Virus record (IMG/VR): IMGVR_UViG_3300009788_000298
Coordinates: 1-23,947 of that record
From: a virus
DNA length: 23,947 nucleotides
Strand: one strand, 5' to 3'
In this document: piece after piece, positions 1 through 8,822 of the stretch
Layout: each line of letters starts with the position of its first letter
Position numbering within the stretch: the stretch's first letter is position 1
Notes under the pieces: model-generated
What the model saw: only the letters and a program-made list of their open reading frames with translations
What the model was told of the DNA's origin: nothing
The model's database searches: none
Position numbers and translations under genes: made by a program

Positions 1-3000
1 TGACCTCGTCCCCTCGCTCCCCGACGTCGATCGTCCGGCGGCCGGTGATAATCCCGCCGGCGAAGGCGCCCGGGTTGGCGGCGGCGGCGTTGGCGAATTG
101 CGCCGCCCCAATCGCCGCGGCGAGAGCCATGAGAGGGATATTCGGATTAGCCTCGGCGATCGCTGCCGCGGTGTCGACAATAATCTGGGCGAGGCGGACC
201 TCCTTAATATCGCCGAAGAGCTCCCGCGCGAGGGCGACGCTCGCGCTTGCTTGCCGGAGCCGGAGGGCTTGCCGCTCGGCCGCTTCTTCCTTCTCGGTCT
301 TTATTCGGGCCTTCGAGGCCTTGTCCTCGGCGAGCTTCCGGAGGGCGGCGAACTTGTCGCGGATCTCCTGCTCTTTCCGCTCGGAGTCTTCGGTGTCCTG
401 GACCTCGAGGAGCGAGAGGATCTGGCGCTCCTCCAGGGCGGCGAGCTCGGCCTCGAGGCGGGCGTCGATCGCGTCAAGGCGGAGCGTGGCGATCGCTTCG
501 ATCGAGGCCGCGGTATTTTCAAGGTCCATCGTCGCGGCGTCCTCCGCGAAGAGCGCCGCGATCTCGAGCATCTGGATATTGTGGTCGGCCGTTAGGGCGC
601 GGATCTCCTCGAGGGTCGCCGCGTGGACCGCGGGGTCGAAGCCCGGGAGCTCGAAGGAAACGAAGGCGTCGAAGAGGCTCGGGCCGAGCTTGTCGAATAT
701 CGCGCCGAGCTTCTGGCGGAGCTCGAGCGCGCGGGCCTCGAATTCTCGGGGCGGGAGAAGCGCCTCGATGAGCTCGAGTTGCTCGAAGTCGTCGCGGATA
801 TCGAGGGCCTGGGCGGCGAGCTCCTCCGTCGATATCACCGGAGTCAAGGTTAGGAAGGCGGCATTCGCGGCCTCGATCCGCGGCTCGATATCCGCCGGGA
901 TTGTGATCGTTAGGCCGAGGGCTTCGAGTCTCGCGGGGTCGAGTTGCCCGACGATCTCCCGGAGCTCCTCCTTGACTTGCTCGAGGCGGATCCGGGTCCC
1001 GATGACGACCGAGGGATCCTCGCTCGCGAGTTGCTCCGTGAGCATTGCCGCGAGCTCGGAGAGCTCCCGGAGCCGGCCGATCGACTCGGAGATCCCCTCG
1101 AGCTCGGGGAAGTCGAGGTCGGCCAGGCGCGCGTTAAGGCGGTCGAGCGGGTCCGCGAAGAAGTCGTCGATCTCCTCGAGCTCGCGGGCCTGGTCGAGGA
1201 TCGCGAGGAGCGCGTCCGGGACCTCGACGCCGGCGGCGGTCGCGGCGTCGACCATCTTCTTGACGTCGACGGCGAAGGCGCGGACGACGAGGCCCGCCTC
1301 GAGCCCGGCATCGTTCGCGAAGAAGAGGGCCTTCGCGTACTTGTTTTTGAGCTCGTCGGCGGCCTTCGCCGTCGCGAGGCCCGTCTTCCCGAATTGTTTC
1401 GCGAGGATCTTCTCGCCCTCGATTAGGGCGATCAGATTCTCCTCGGCCGCCTTGATAACCTCCTGGCTTCGCTTGCTGAAGAGCTCGATCGCGAGCTCCA
1501 TCCGAGCGAACTCGTCCTCGACTTGCTCGCCCGCTTCTTCGTAGGCCGCGGCGAGAGCGTCCGCCGCGTCCGGACTCTCGCGGAGGATCCGGAGGAATTG
1601 ATCCTGGATCGTGATCGTCCTTCGGAGCGACTCTCCGGCCGCGTCCTGCTTCGCGACGAGCGCCTCGAGCTCGTTTGCTGCGCGGGCGTTGGCGGTCGCG
1701 AGTAGAACCGCCTCTTGCTCGAGTCGCTCGAGCTCATTCGTCGCCCCCTTGGCGCCCTTCTTGAGGGTCTCGAAGATCTCCGCCGACCGACGCCGGAGGA
1801 AGGTCGCCGGATCGCCGAGGGCCTTGAGGGAGGCGACCGCCGCGGTTGTGTCGACGTCGAGCTCGAGATTGATCCCGGACTCGGCGAGCTTCTCTTGGCG
1901 GACGAGGATCGCGATAACCTCGGCCTCGACACTCCGGAGCGCGACCGCGGCATTGTCCGCGCCACTGATAAAGTCGTCGAAGAAGTCTTGGAGGATCGGA
2001 TCGAGCCCGGTGAGCTCGGCGATCATGCGGCCGAGTTGCCAGCCGAGGACGCCGGCGGCGACCCCAGCGCCGACCATACCGAGACGCATCCCCTTGGTTG
2101 CGACTTGCCAGGCCGCGATAACCGGAAGCTGGGAGAGGAGCTCGATTTTGAAAGCGTCGAATCCCGCGATCATCGGGATAACGCCCTTCAAAATCAGAAG
2201 TTGCATTTTGCGAATCAGGCCGACGCCGATCGCGACCGCGAAGATCCCCGCCGCAATCGTCGCGAGTCGAATTATTCGGCGGATCCCGCTCCAAACGTCC
2301 GAGCGTTTCAGGAGCTCGCCCCAGGAGCGGATAAGATCGGTCGCTCCGATCGCCGCCTTCGTTAGCGCCGGGACGATCTGGTCGAAGAGGACGAGCGCGA
2401 CCTCTTGCATAGCGGACGAGAGCTCGAGGCCCTTCCCGCGGAGGTTGTCCATTCGGACTTTCGCGAGCGTCTCGGCGGTAACGTTCGTGTCCGCCATCGC
2501 CTCTTTCATTTTCGCGAAGTCGTTCGTCAAGGCGTCGACGATCTGGAGGGCCGCGGGTCCGCCGCGCAAGCCAAACGCTTTCATTATCTCATTCGCGTCA
2601 GCGCCGGCCTCGGCGAGCGCGCGGAACGTCGCCTCGAGGTTGACCGTTCCGTCTTCGTTGCGCGCGAGCTCGACGTTGAACTTCGCGAGGCCCTTCTCGC
2701 CCTCCTCAATATCGCCGAGGAAGACCGCGAAGATCCGGCGGAGCGCGGTCCCGGCGCGCGTGGCGACGAAGCCACGATTCGCGAGGACGCCGAGGAGGAC
2801 GTTCAAATCCTTGAAGGTGAGCCCGAGGGAGCGGGCGACCGGCGCGGCGTCCTGATACGCGAAGCCGAGCTCGAGGATCGTCGTCTTCGCGTTGACCGCG
2901 GTCCGCGCCATTATGTTAGTTGCTTCCGTGAAGTCCTTCAGCGCGAGACCCATCGAGCGGATAACGTCGGCGGTGATCGAGGCCGCCTCGGCCATCTCGA

Positions 3001-3469
3001 GTTGACCGGCCGCCGCGAGGAAGAGGACGTCCGGCATCGTCTGGAGGATCTCGACGGTCGCGAAGCCGGCCTTGCCGAGCTCCTCCATTGCCTCGGCCGC
3101 CTGGATCGCCGTAAATTGAGTCGTCGCGCCGAGCTCTCGAGCTTGGTCCGAGAGCATCCGGAAATCTTTCTCGGTCGCTTGCGTGACCGCCCGGACCCCC
3201 GACATAGTCGACTCGAAGCCCGCGCCGAATTTGATAACCGCTCGGAGAGCGAGCCCTCCGAGGACCGCGCCGATCAGTCCTCCGAATTTGAGGAAGCGCG
3301 TCGTCATCTTGTCGATTGAGCCGCCGACCGACTTCGCCATGTTGTCGAAGTTGCTCTTCGCCGCCGCCTTCGCCTTCGCGCTCTCGCGTTTGATAGCGCG
3401 GCTCATCCGCTTGACCTTCGCGGTCCCGCGGTCGTCGATCTCGAGAATTACTTCGACGATTCTCGCCAC
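1..3469 (-). CDS. Phage tail tape measure protein (3' end outside window)
   Basis: Likely the tail tape measure protein, which sets tail length, is packed inside the tail tube and is ejected at infection. The frame is open from a GTG at 3469 to base 1, at least 1156 codons. An in-frame TAA lies two codons upstream, so this GTG is the first possible start; AAGGG about 8 nt before it can serve as ribosome site. The N-terminal third resembles the TP901-type tape-measure core, with KFGAGFESTMSGVRAVTQA, then ELGATTQFTAIQAAEAMEEL and a LKDLNVLLGVLANRGF-like stretch. Hydrophobic segments follow near residues 380-450. The middle is Ala/Glu/Leu-rich and helical. The last visible residues, AGGIITGRRTIDVGERGDEV, resemble the usual C-terminal GErGxE motif of this family. 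It lies directly after the chaperone frameshift pair, the standard position. The family call is firm; full length is unknown. Confidence 0.93.
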   Translation of the reverse strand, partial: MARIVEVILEIDDRGTAKVKRMSRAIKRESAKAKAAAKSNFDNMAKSVGGSIDKMTTRFLKFGGLIGAVLGGLALRAVIKFGAGFESTMSGVRAVTQATEKDFRMLSDQARELGATTQFTAIQAAEAMEELGKAGFATVEILQTMPDVLFLAAAGQLEMAEAASITADVIRSMGLALKDFTEATNIMARTAVNAKTTILELGFAYQDAAPVARSLGLTFKDLNVLLGVLANRGFVATRAGTALRRIFAVFLGDIEEGEKGLAKFNVELARNEDGTVNLEATFRALAEAGADANEIMKAFGLRGGPAALQIVDALTNDFAKMKEAMADTNVTAETLAKVRMDNLRGKGLELSSAMQEVALVLFDQIVPALTKAAIGATDLIRSWGELLKRSDVWSGIRRIIRLATIAAGIFAVAIGVGLIRKMQLLILKGVIPMIAGFDAFKIELLSQLPVIAAWQVATKGMRLGMVGAGVAAGVLGWQLGRMIAELTGLDPILQDFFDDFISGADNAAVALRSVEAEVIAILVRQEKLAESGINLELDVDTTAAVASLKALGDPATFLRRRSAEIFETLKKGAKGATNELERLEQEAVLLATANARAANELEALVAKQDAAGESLRRTITIQDQFLRILRESPDAADALAAAYEEAGEQVEDEFARMELAIELFSKRSQEVIKAAEENLIALIEGEKILAKQFGKTGLATAKAADELKNKYAKALFFANDAGLEAGLVVRAFAVDVKKMVDAATAAGVEVPDALLAILDQARELEEIDDFFADPLDRLNARLADLDFPELEGISESIGRLRELSELAAMLTEQLASEDPSVVIGTRIRLEQVKEELREIVGQLDPARLEALGLTITIPADIEPRIEAANAAFLTLTPVISTEELAAQALDIRDDFEQLELIEALLPPREFEARALELRQKLGAIFDKLGPSLFDAFVSFELPGFDPAVHAATLEEIRALTADHNIQMLEIAALFAEDAATMDLENTAASIEAIATLRLDAIDARLEAELAALEERQILSLLEVQDTEDSERKEQEIRDKFAALRKLAEDKASKARIKTEKEEAAERQALRLRQASASVALARELFGDIKEVRLAQIIVDTAAAIAEANPNIPLMALAAAIGAAQFANAAAANPGAFAGGIITGRRTIDVGERGDEV

Positions 3470-3480
3470 GTTTTAGCCCT

Positions 3481-4271
3481 TCACTTCTTCGTCGGCGCGG
3501 GCGCGAGCTCGCGCTTCGCTTCGTCGATCCCGACCATGATCTCGTCGAGGCTCTCGACGACCTCGAGCGTCCGGCGGTGAGTCAAGCGAAGCCCGATCGA
3601 CTCCATGATCTCGGCCTGGAATCCGAAACGCTCGACCGCCGGCGACGTGAGCCGGCGGTATAGGCTCCAGCCGAGCTCGCCCCCTGGCGGTATCGGGTTG
3701 CGTTGCGTGTGGAGGTAGAGGCCGCACTTGTTACACTCCGGTTGGCTCGGGTCCATCGGCCTTAACGCTTCTTCCTCGTTTTCTTTCCGGAGCGCGTTGC
3801 ACGCGAAGCAGTCCCGGACGCCGCCCCACCGCCCCCAGAAGAGGACCTCCGCCCTCGCGAAGGTCCGGAGGCTTTTCCCGATTTCCGTTGCTCGAGGAAA
3901 ACCTTCCGATAGATAAACGAAGCGAGGAGGTTTTGCTCATACGTCGGGAGCGTGTCGATCGAGTCCGGGCCGGCGAAGTCAACGTTGACCCCCTTCCCGT
4001 TTTTGACGCCCGTCCAGTCGCCGATCGACTGGCGGAGAACGTCGGCCATGATCTTTGAAGGCTTCGAGACGTCGACGGAATCGGGGAGGTCCTGGCGCGA
4101 GAGCCCGGCCTCGATGATGAGATCGAACGGCGTCGGAATCACCTTGAAGTGTGAGCCCGAGCTCGGCGGCTGGATCCCGTCCGCGAGCTCGAGCTCCTTG
4201 ACTTTGTCTTTGTCCTTGTCGTCGATATAGATCCACGTCGCCGCCTTCACTAACGAAACAGAGCGAGCCAT
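3481..4271 (-). CDS. Tail assembly chaperone, -1 frameshift fusion product (G-T type), 263 aa predicted
   Basis: Predicted long form of the tail assembly chaperone. Translation starts at 4271, reads 133 codons, slips -1 on GGGAAAA (3879-3873) and continues in the frame ending at the TGA at 3481, adding 130 residues. The -1 frame is open from a stop near codon 112 of the short form, so any slip between there and 3873 gives a fusion. The extension looks coding: it contains RDCFACNALRKENEEEALRP and then PECNKCGLYLH, a CxxC-x21-CxxC pattern that could bind zinc, followed by helices rich in Glu and Arg. Fusions of this type (lambda gpG-GT and counterparts) help polymerise the tail tube on the tape measure. 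Gene order (tube, chaperone, tape measure) supports the role. An independent start at the ATG at 3756 is possible, but its ribosome site is weak and it would cut off the first CxxC. Confidence 0.8.
3762..4271 (-). CDS. Tail assembly chaperone, short form (gpG-like), 169 aa
   Basis: Zero-frame product of the gene between tail tube and tape measure. The ATG at 4271 follows an AGGGGGAT ribosome site. Residues 1-125 look like a folded domain (MARSVSLVKAATWIYIDDKD, then LPTYEQNLLASFIYRKVFLE). After residue 133 the protein becomes a Ser/Gly/Arg/Lys run ending SGKKTRKKR, as expected where the overlapping frame is the constrained one. Length and position match the short chaperone of lambda-like and HK97-like tails, although I cannot align it to a named family by eye. 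The role rests on position plus the slippery heptamer at codons 131-133. It would act in the cytoplasm during tail assembly and is absent from mature virions in known systems. Confidence 0.82.
   Translation of the reverse strand: MARSVSLVKAATWIYIDDKDKDKVKELELADGIQPPSSGSHFKVIPTPFDLIIEAGLSRQDLPDSVDVSKPSKIMADVLRQSIGDWTGVKNGKGVNVDFAGPDSIDTLPTYEQNLLASFIYRKVFLEQRKSGKASGPSRGRRSSSGGGGAASGTASRATRSGKKTRKKR
3846..3871 (-). promoter_or_regulatory. Stem-loop just downstream of the frameshift heptamer
   Basis: One base after the heptamer, the minus-strand RNA reads CCTCCG, GA, CCT, TCGCG, AGG, G, CGGAGG. This can fold as a 6-bp outer stem and a 3-bp inner stem with a small internal loop. An alternative pairing GGACCT/AGGTCC overlaps it. 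The one-base spacer is shorter than the usual 5-9 nt, so its role as a stimulator is inferred. Confidence 0.45.
3873..3879 (-). promoter_or_regulatory. Programmed -1 ribosomal frameshift heptamer GGGAAAA
   Basis: Read on the minus strand, the sequence is tcG GGA AAA gcc in the zero frame of the 169-residue chaperone (codon high ends are congruent to 2 mod 3, as is 4271). This is an exact X-XXY-YYZ slippery heptamer, one base from lambda G-T GGGAAAG. Slipping moves both tRNAs to GGG AAA and enters the frame that ends at 3481. Confidence 0.82.
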
Positions 4272-4291
4272 CTTTCTATCCCCCTATTCGA

Positions 4292-5458
4292 TTAGACCGA
4301 GAAGTCGAGCTCGGATTCGTTGATGTTGCGGATCCGGAAGGGGTCGGTCCCCGCCGTGCTCCACGTCCATTCCGTGCCGTTGCCGGCGACGGTCGGCGTT
4401 GTGATTTGGAACGTAACCTCGACCGGGACTCGAGCGCCGGGACCGCCGGCGTTCGCCGGAGCCGCGGAGACCTGGAGCGAGGGGAGCTCGACGACGACCT
4501 CGTATGTATTGATCCCGCCCGTCCCGCGTCCGGTCGCCGAGTCCGAGCCCGTGATGTCCTTCCCGACCCAAATCAATTGGGCCTTGAAATTCTTGGGCTC
4601 GGATCCGGGCTGCCGCTTCTGGGCCTCGAGAATGATCGCGTCGATCGTCGGGCCGTAATCCGCGATCGAAAGGACGAGCGTCCCCTCGGGGAGGCCGTCC
4701 GTCTCGGGCTCCCCGACCTCGCCGGCGTTGCACGAGTCCGGGATCCCGGTCAAGTTGCGGTTGACATTGAGCGTTGCGTTGGTAACGCAAATGTCATCCG
4801 CCGCGAGGAGGTTCCCCTCGCTCCCCGTGACCTCGGCGATCCGCACAATCAAATGATTGAAGAGCGCGAGGAGCGTCGTCGTCGGCGGCGTGATGAGGTC
4901 GAGCTCGGTGTCGGTATTGATGACCGACTCCCGCTCGCAATGAGTCGGAATGAGCGTCGGGGTAAACATTAGTTTACCGTTGTTGTGGGTGAGGTTGATC
5001 TGGGAGATCTTCGCCGCCGAGTACTCCCAGACGATCGTCCCGTCGAGGCTCTTGTCGATAACGAGCGTCCCGAAGAAGCCCGTATTCGACGGTTGGAAAA
5101 CCATGATGTGATTTCGCGCGGTGCCGACCGTCTCGCCGATATCCGTTCCGCCGGCGACGAAGGACTGGTCGGCCATGAAGAGCGTTAGGAACCGCTCCAT
5201 TCCCTCGTATCGCACGGGGAGGACGATCGTCCCCTCTCCGACGATGTTCCCTTGGATGATGCTCTGAGCGAGCGCGTCGCCGATGTTCGCGTCCGGGATC
5301 GCTTCCGGAATCATCTCCGGCATTGCCTCCGACTCGAGGAGGACCTCGGTCAAGGCCGCGGCGGCGCCGGCGCCTCCCGCCCCGCTAACGTCGGGCCAGG
5401 CGTTCGGCGGTGTGACTACTGGAATCCAAGCCACTCTCCATTCGGTTGATCCGGCCAT
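4292..5458 (-). CDS. Major tail tube protein
   Basis: Likely the major tail protein that stacks as rings to form the tail tube. The 388-residue product starts at ATG 5458 behind a GGAGG ribosome site with 5-nt spacing. It is beta-rich and acidic. The N-terminal part has ALAQSIIQGNIVGEGTIVLP and MERFLTLFMADQSF, typical of tube-protein N-domains that describe a base level and a polymerising loop. The C-terminal region (LIWVGKDITGSDSATGRGTG, then GARVPVEVTFQITTPTV) ends in strands running to the last residues. It is longer than the smallest tube proteins (about 200 residues), so it may carry an extra surface domain. It sits between the terminator-type genes upstream and the chaperone and tape measure downstream, which supports the call more than sequence motifs do. 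Confidence 0.8.
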   Translation of the reverse strand: MAGSTEWRVAWIPVVTPPNAWPDVSGAGGAGAAAALTEVLLESEAMPEMIPEAIPDANIGDALAQSIIQGNIVGEGTIVLPVRYEGMERFLTLFMADQSFVAGGTDIGETVGTARNHIMVFQPSNTGFFGTLVIDKSLDGTIVWEYSAAKISQINLTHNNGKLMFTPTLIPTHCERESVINTDTELDLITPPTTTLLALFNHLIVRIAEVTGSEGNLLAADDICVTNATLNVNRNLTGIPDSCNAGEVGEPETDGLPEGTLVLSIADYGPTIDAIILEAQKRQPGSEPKNFKAQLIWVGKDITGSDSATGRGTGGINTYEVVVELPSLQVSAAPANAGGPGARVPVEVTFQITTPTVAGNGTEWTWSTAGTDPFRIRNINESELDFSV

Positions 5459-5474
5459 CGTTGCCTCCTATGTT

Positions 5475-8400
5475 TCAGCGGGCGACGTTTTCGACGTAGC
5501 TCGCCGCGATCGTGACGACGTGGCCTTGGGCCCCCGTCATAAGTTGAGCCGACTTTACGGGCCCGGCGAGCGCCGGGAGCTCCCGCAGATAACCGCAGTA
5601 ACCCGAGCCCATCCCCGCCGCGAGGGCGGAGAGCTCGGTTGATTGAAGCTGGAGATCTTCGAGGACCTGGGCCGCCGCCGCGAGGAGCGCCTCGGCCTGG
5701 GTCTCGTCTTGTCTCCAACCGTAGAAACCCGTGAGCTTGACCCGCCCCACATACTCGAGCTCGCACGTCGCGAGCGGGCGGATCTCGAGCCAGGATTCGA
5801 TAAGCCAGAAGCGCGTCGCCGGCGAGAGCCCGGGGACGTCGATAACCGCGCCGTCGCGGCGGAGCTCCGCCTCGCGGGCCCAGCGCCTCGGCGAGATAAG
5901 GACCGTCCCGAAGTCCGGGCCCAGCGCCTCGAGGCGGGCCTTCAGATTCGCGACGAACGTCGAGAGCCCGGCGTAGGGGACGAAGGCCGGCGAGAGGATC
6001 TCGAGGACGCCCTCGCCGATCTGGACGGTCGAGGAGACGTCCCTCGTTAGGACCTGGATCAGGAAGTCGAGGATCTGCTCCGAGATCGTGACCGTCTCGT
6101 CTTCGATCCGGACGAAGCCGGCGATCCTGGCGACCGTCTCCGAGATCGTGACCGTCTCGTCGAGGGCGCGGACCTGGGCCATCCGCCGGTTGATCTCCTC
6201 CGAGATCGTTATCGTCTCGTTGACCGCTCGAGCGAAGTCCAGGATCCGGACGACTCCGTCCGCGATCGTGACGGTATCGGGGACCGGCCGGACGATTGCG
6301 AGGAGCCCGAGGGCGACCTCCGAGATCGTGACCGTCTCGTCGACCGGCTCGGTCTTCGCCATTCGTCGATTGATCGACTCGGCGATCGCGACGACGTCGT
6401 CGGCGAACTTGACGAAGTCCGTCCCGCCGATAACGCGGAACTCGACGACCGTCTCGCCGATCGTGACGGTATCGGTCGGGACGACCTCGGAGAGGCCGAG
6501 GAGCCGGACGATAACCTCGTCGATCGTGACGTCGTCGGGGATCAGCCGGACGAAGGTAATCGCGCGGACGATCGCCTCGTCGATCGTGACGTCGTCGCCC
6601 TGGGTCCGGGCGAGCGTCCGAGCTCGAGCGATCGTCTCCGAGATCGCGACCGTATCGGGGACGAGCTCGGTCTTCGCTTTTCGCTCGAGGACGCCCTCGG
6701 AGACCGTGACTGTGTCGGAGGCCTCGCGGACGAAGCCGAGGACCTTGAGGACCGCGTCGGCGATCGTGACGGTATCGGTCGGGACGACCTCGATCGTCCC
6801 GAGGACCCGCTGGATCGTCTCCGAGATCTGGACGACCTCGGTCGGGACGACCTCGAAGGTCCCGAGGAGCCGGACGATCGCCTCGGAGATCTGGACCGTC
6901 TCGTCGATCGGCTCGATCCTCGTCCGCAGGCGCGTGATATTTTCGCCGATCGCGACGACGTCGTCTATCAGCCGAGCGAAGTCGAGAGCGCGGACGATCC
7001 CGTCCGAGATCGTGACCGCGTCGTCGGCCAGACGGACCATCGAGAGAAGGAGGTTGATCGACTCCGAGATCTGGACGAGGTCGTCGGCGAACTCGACGAA
7101 GGCCGTCCCCGACGTCGTCCGCTTCTCGATAACGCCCTCGCCGATCGTTACCGTCTCGTCGCGGATCCGCGTCATCGCCATGAGCCGGACGATCGAGTCG
7201 GCGATCGTGACCGTCTCCTCGCGCGTCCGCGTCATCGCCATGAAGCGAACGATTCCGTCCGAGATCGTGACCGTCTCGTCGCGCGTCCGGATCTGGGTCT
7301 TTAGTCGGTTGATCGCCTCGACGATCGTTACAGTATCGGCGCGCTCCTTGACGAGGCCGAGGAACGCGAGGACCGTCTCGGCGATCGCGATCCCGGCGGT
7401 CGCCGGCGTTGGATACGGCCCGCTCGCGAAGTCGTCCAGATCCGGGGAGTCGAAAGGCGACAGCGTGAACGCGCGAAGGCCGGCATATTGCCCGGTGTCC
7501 GACATTGTGCCGGCGTCGTCGTCGTAGGTGACATCAGCCGCGGGCCAGGTGCTCGTATCGTTCCCCGGGTCGGTCGAGCCAAAGTCCCAGAACTTGAGTT
7601 GAGTCGCGGTTCCCGTCCCTATGATCGCGTAGGCGTAATAGTTCCCGTCCGTGTGCGCGTTCACGAGCTCGCCGCCGGGAACCGCGAGCGTTCGATCGAA
7701 CGTGCCCGCGCCGTCTAAGTAGCGCGTCCAGCGGATCTCATCATCCGAGGGATTCCAGGAGCACTCGTAGTGGTCGGACGTTGAGGCGGGATCGTCGACG
7801 CGAAGGCAAGCACCGTAAGCCCGCGCATTGTCCTGCGTCGCTTTGAATTTGACCCAATGATCGAGCGAGCCGGTCGGCGTATTGTGCCGGACCGCCATAT
7901 CCTGGAAAGCGTCCCCGCCGGGCTTAACGCGAAGAAGATTCCCGTTGATCTGCCACTGGTTCGTCCCGCCGTCGCTCTCGCCGAATTCGGTCCAGTCGCC
8001 GCCGAGGTTGTCACTATTCGCGCGATTGAAGTCGTCGGTATTGAGGATGCCGCCGGCGCCCCCGCCGACGATCTTTATCAACCCGCGAATCGCCGCGGCT
8101 GTCTCGCCGATCTGGACGACCTCGTCGACGATTTCCGGATGGGCCTTGAGGTAGTTGACGGCCTCAACGATCGTCTCGGTATCTCCGACCTCGCGGACGA
8201 AGTCGAGGGCGCGGACGATATCCTCGGCGACCGTCTCGGTCTCGCCGCGCTCGCGGACCTGGGCCATAAACCGAGCGATATCTTCGACGATCGTCTCGGT
8301 ATCCGGCGCGAGCTTGACGAGCGCCGCGCCGGCCGTGAACGGCGCGATAATCTGAGAGTCGGCGGTCGAGACGTTCATTACATAGGAATAGTTTCCGTGG

Positions 8401-8822
8401 TCGCCGGGATTCCGGCGGGCCTGGATTACAACGCGGAGGAGCTCCGCGGCTGCCGGCCAGGGGTCGAGGTTCGCGAGCGCGAAGGAGAAAGTCCCGACCC
8501 CGCTCATGCCCGTATCCGGAGACCAATCCGAAACGTCGCCGACGACGCATCCGGTTATATCAATCGCCTCGGCTCTCATTCGGACGTTGACCTTCGTCGC
8601 GACTGTTAGCTCGAGCTTGAGCGTGAACGTCCCGCCGGCGGGCGAGTCCCCGGAGACGTCGATCGTAAAGTCGAATTGAGTCTCGAAGACGTCATTCGAT
8701 ACGCCGCCGGGCCCGGTGATCGTCGTATCGGAGCCGATGGTTTTGTTGAGTTGATGGTTATCCCAGGCCGCGAGACAGTCGCCCGCCCAGGTTGTTTGAC
8801 GGTAAAAATAAGTCTCCGCCAT
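5475..8822 (-). CDS. Giant repeat-containing virion protein with C-terminal tail-terminator-like domain (putative neck fibre)
   Basis: A 1115-residue protein of unrecognised overall architecture. Residues 1-165 form a beta-rich domain. Residues 172-250 hold four 20-residue repeats. Residues 260-470 look like a concanavalin/LamG-type jelly roll, starting TDDFNRANSDNLGGDWTEF and followed by WQINGNLLRV. Residues 478-950 hold about 23 more repeats of the form DETVTISEaIvRllaxvRxx. Residues 954-1115 are clearly paralogous to the 175-residue tail terminator at 10107-10634: both share RFW.xE, GFYG, DE..xEALLAA and GMGxGYxGxL. Start ATG 8822 overlaps the upstream stop (TAATG). The repeat rod plus possible sugar-binding jelly roll suggests a fibre, and the terminator-like end suggests attachment to the tail-neck ring. 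Receptor-binding genes usually follow the tape measure, so this position is unusual. Function is inferred. Confidence 0.8.
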   Translation of the reverse strand: MAETYFYRQTTWAGDCLAAWDNHQLNKTIGSDTTITGPGGVSNDVFETQFDFTIDVSGDSPAGGTFTLKLELTVATKVNVRMRAEAIDITGCVVGDVSDWSPDTGMSGVGTFSFALANLDPWPAAAELLRVVIQARRNPGDHGNYSYVMNVSTADSQIIAPFTAGAALVKLAPDTETIVEDIARFMAQVRERGETETVAEDIVRALDFVREVGDTETIVEAVNYLKAHPEIVDEVVQIGETAAAIRGLIKIVGGGAGGILNTDDFNRANSDNLGGDWTEFGESDGGTNQWQINGNLLRVKPGGDAFQDMAVRHNTPTGSLDHWVKFKATQDNARAYGACLRVDDPASTSDHYECSWNPSDDEIRWTRYLDGAGTFDRTLAVPGGELVNAHTDGNYYAYAIIGTGTATQLKFWDFGSTDPGNDTSTWPAADVTYDDDAGTMSDTGQYAGLRAFTLSPFDSPDLDDFASGPYPTPATAGIAIAETVLAFLGLVKERADTVTIVEAINRLKTQIRTRDETVTISDGIVRFMAMTRTREETVTIADSIVRLMAMTRIRDETVTIGEGVIEKRTTSGTAFVEFADDLVQISESINLLLSMVRLADDAVTISDGIVRALDFARLIDDVVAIGENITRLRTRIEPIDETVQISEAIVRLLGTFEVVPTEVVQISETIQRVLGTIEVVPTDTVTIADAVLKVLGFVREASDTVTVSEGVLERKAKTELVPDTVAISETIARARTLARTQGDDVTIDEAIVRAITFVRLIPDDVTIDEVIVRLLGLSEVVPTDTVTIGETVVEFRVIGGTDFVKFADDVVAIAESINRRMAKTEPVDETVTISEVALGLLAIVRPVPDTVTIADGVVRILDFARAVNETITISEEINRRMAQVRALDETVTISETVARIAGFVRIEDETVTISEQILDFLIQVLTRDVSSTVQIGEGVLEILSPAFVPYAGLSTFVANLKARLEALGPDFGTVLISPRRWAREAELRRDGAVIDVPGLSPATRFWLIESWLEIRPLATCELEYVGRVKLTGFYGWRQDETQAEALLAAAAQVLEDLQLQSTELSALAAGMGSGYCGYLRELPALAGPVKSAQLMTGAQGHVVTIAASYVENVAR
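5979..7391 (-). repeat. About 23 tandem 60-bp (20-residue) repeats
   Basis: Within the giant virion protein, residues 478-948 consist of consecutive units near the consensus DETVTISEaIvRllaxvRxx. At DNA level, forms of gagatcgtgaccgtctcgtc recur about 60 bp apart (for example near 6082 and 6142). Two longer units, GTAFVEFADD (7080-7109) and GTDFVKFADD (6396-6425), lie eleven units apart and suggest block duplication. Confidence 0.92.
8073..8309 (-). repeat. First block of four 20-residue repeats, separated from the main array by a jelly-roll insert
   Basis: Residues 172-250 of the giant virion protein contain PDTETIVEDIARFMAQVRER, GETETVAEDIVRALDFVREV, GDTETIVEAVNYLKAHPEI and VDEVVQIGETAAAIRGLIK. 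They match the main repeat consensus but favour TETI over TVTI. About 680 bp encoding the jelly-roll domain separate this block from the main array. Confidence 0.85.

Noticed and set aside
45-1544. Rightward 499-codon open frame opposite the tape measure gene
   Set aside because: It is Ser/Ala/Arg-rich antisense-type sequence created by the GC-rich codon bias of the minus strand. The minus strand is open throughout and encodes a recognisable tape measure protein.
1611-2855. Rightward 414-codon frame opposite the tape measure core
   Set aside because: Composition is Ser/Arg/Ala-rich without domain signatures, and the opposite strand encodes the conserved tape-measure N-terminal core.
3473-3727. 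Alternative minus-strand 84-codon frame between chaperone and tape measure
   Set aside because: It reads as Arg/Asp/Pro-rich out-of-frame sequence, and the overlapping -1 frame has the CxxC motifs and natural codon use.
6088-7527. Rightward 479-codon frame with a repeating TVS/IVTVSS pattern
   Set aside because: It is the reverse-strand shadow of the 60-bp repeats in the giant virion protein; it has no ribosome site and its repeat pattern simply mirrors the real one.
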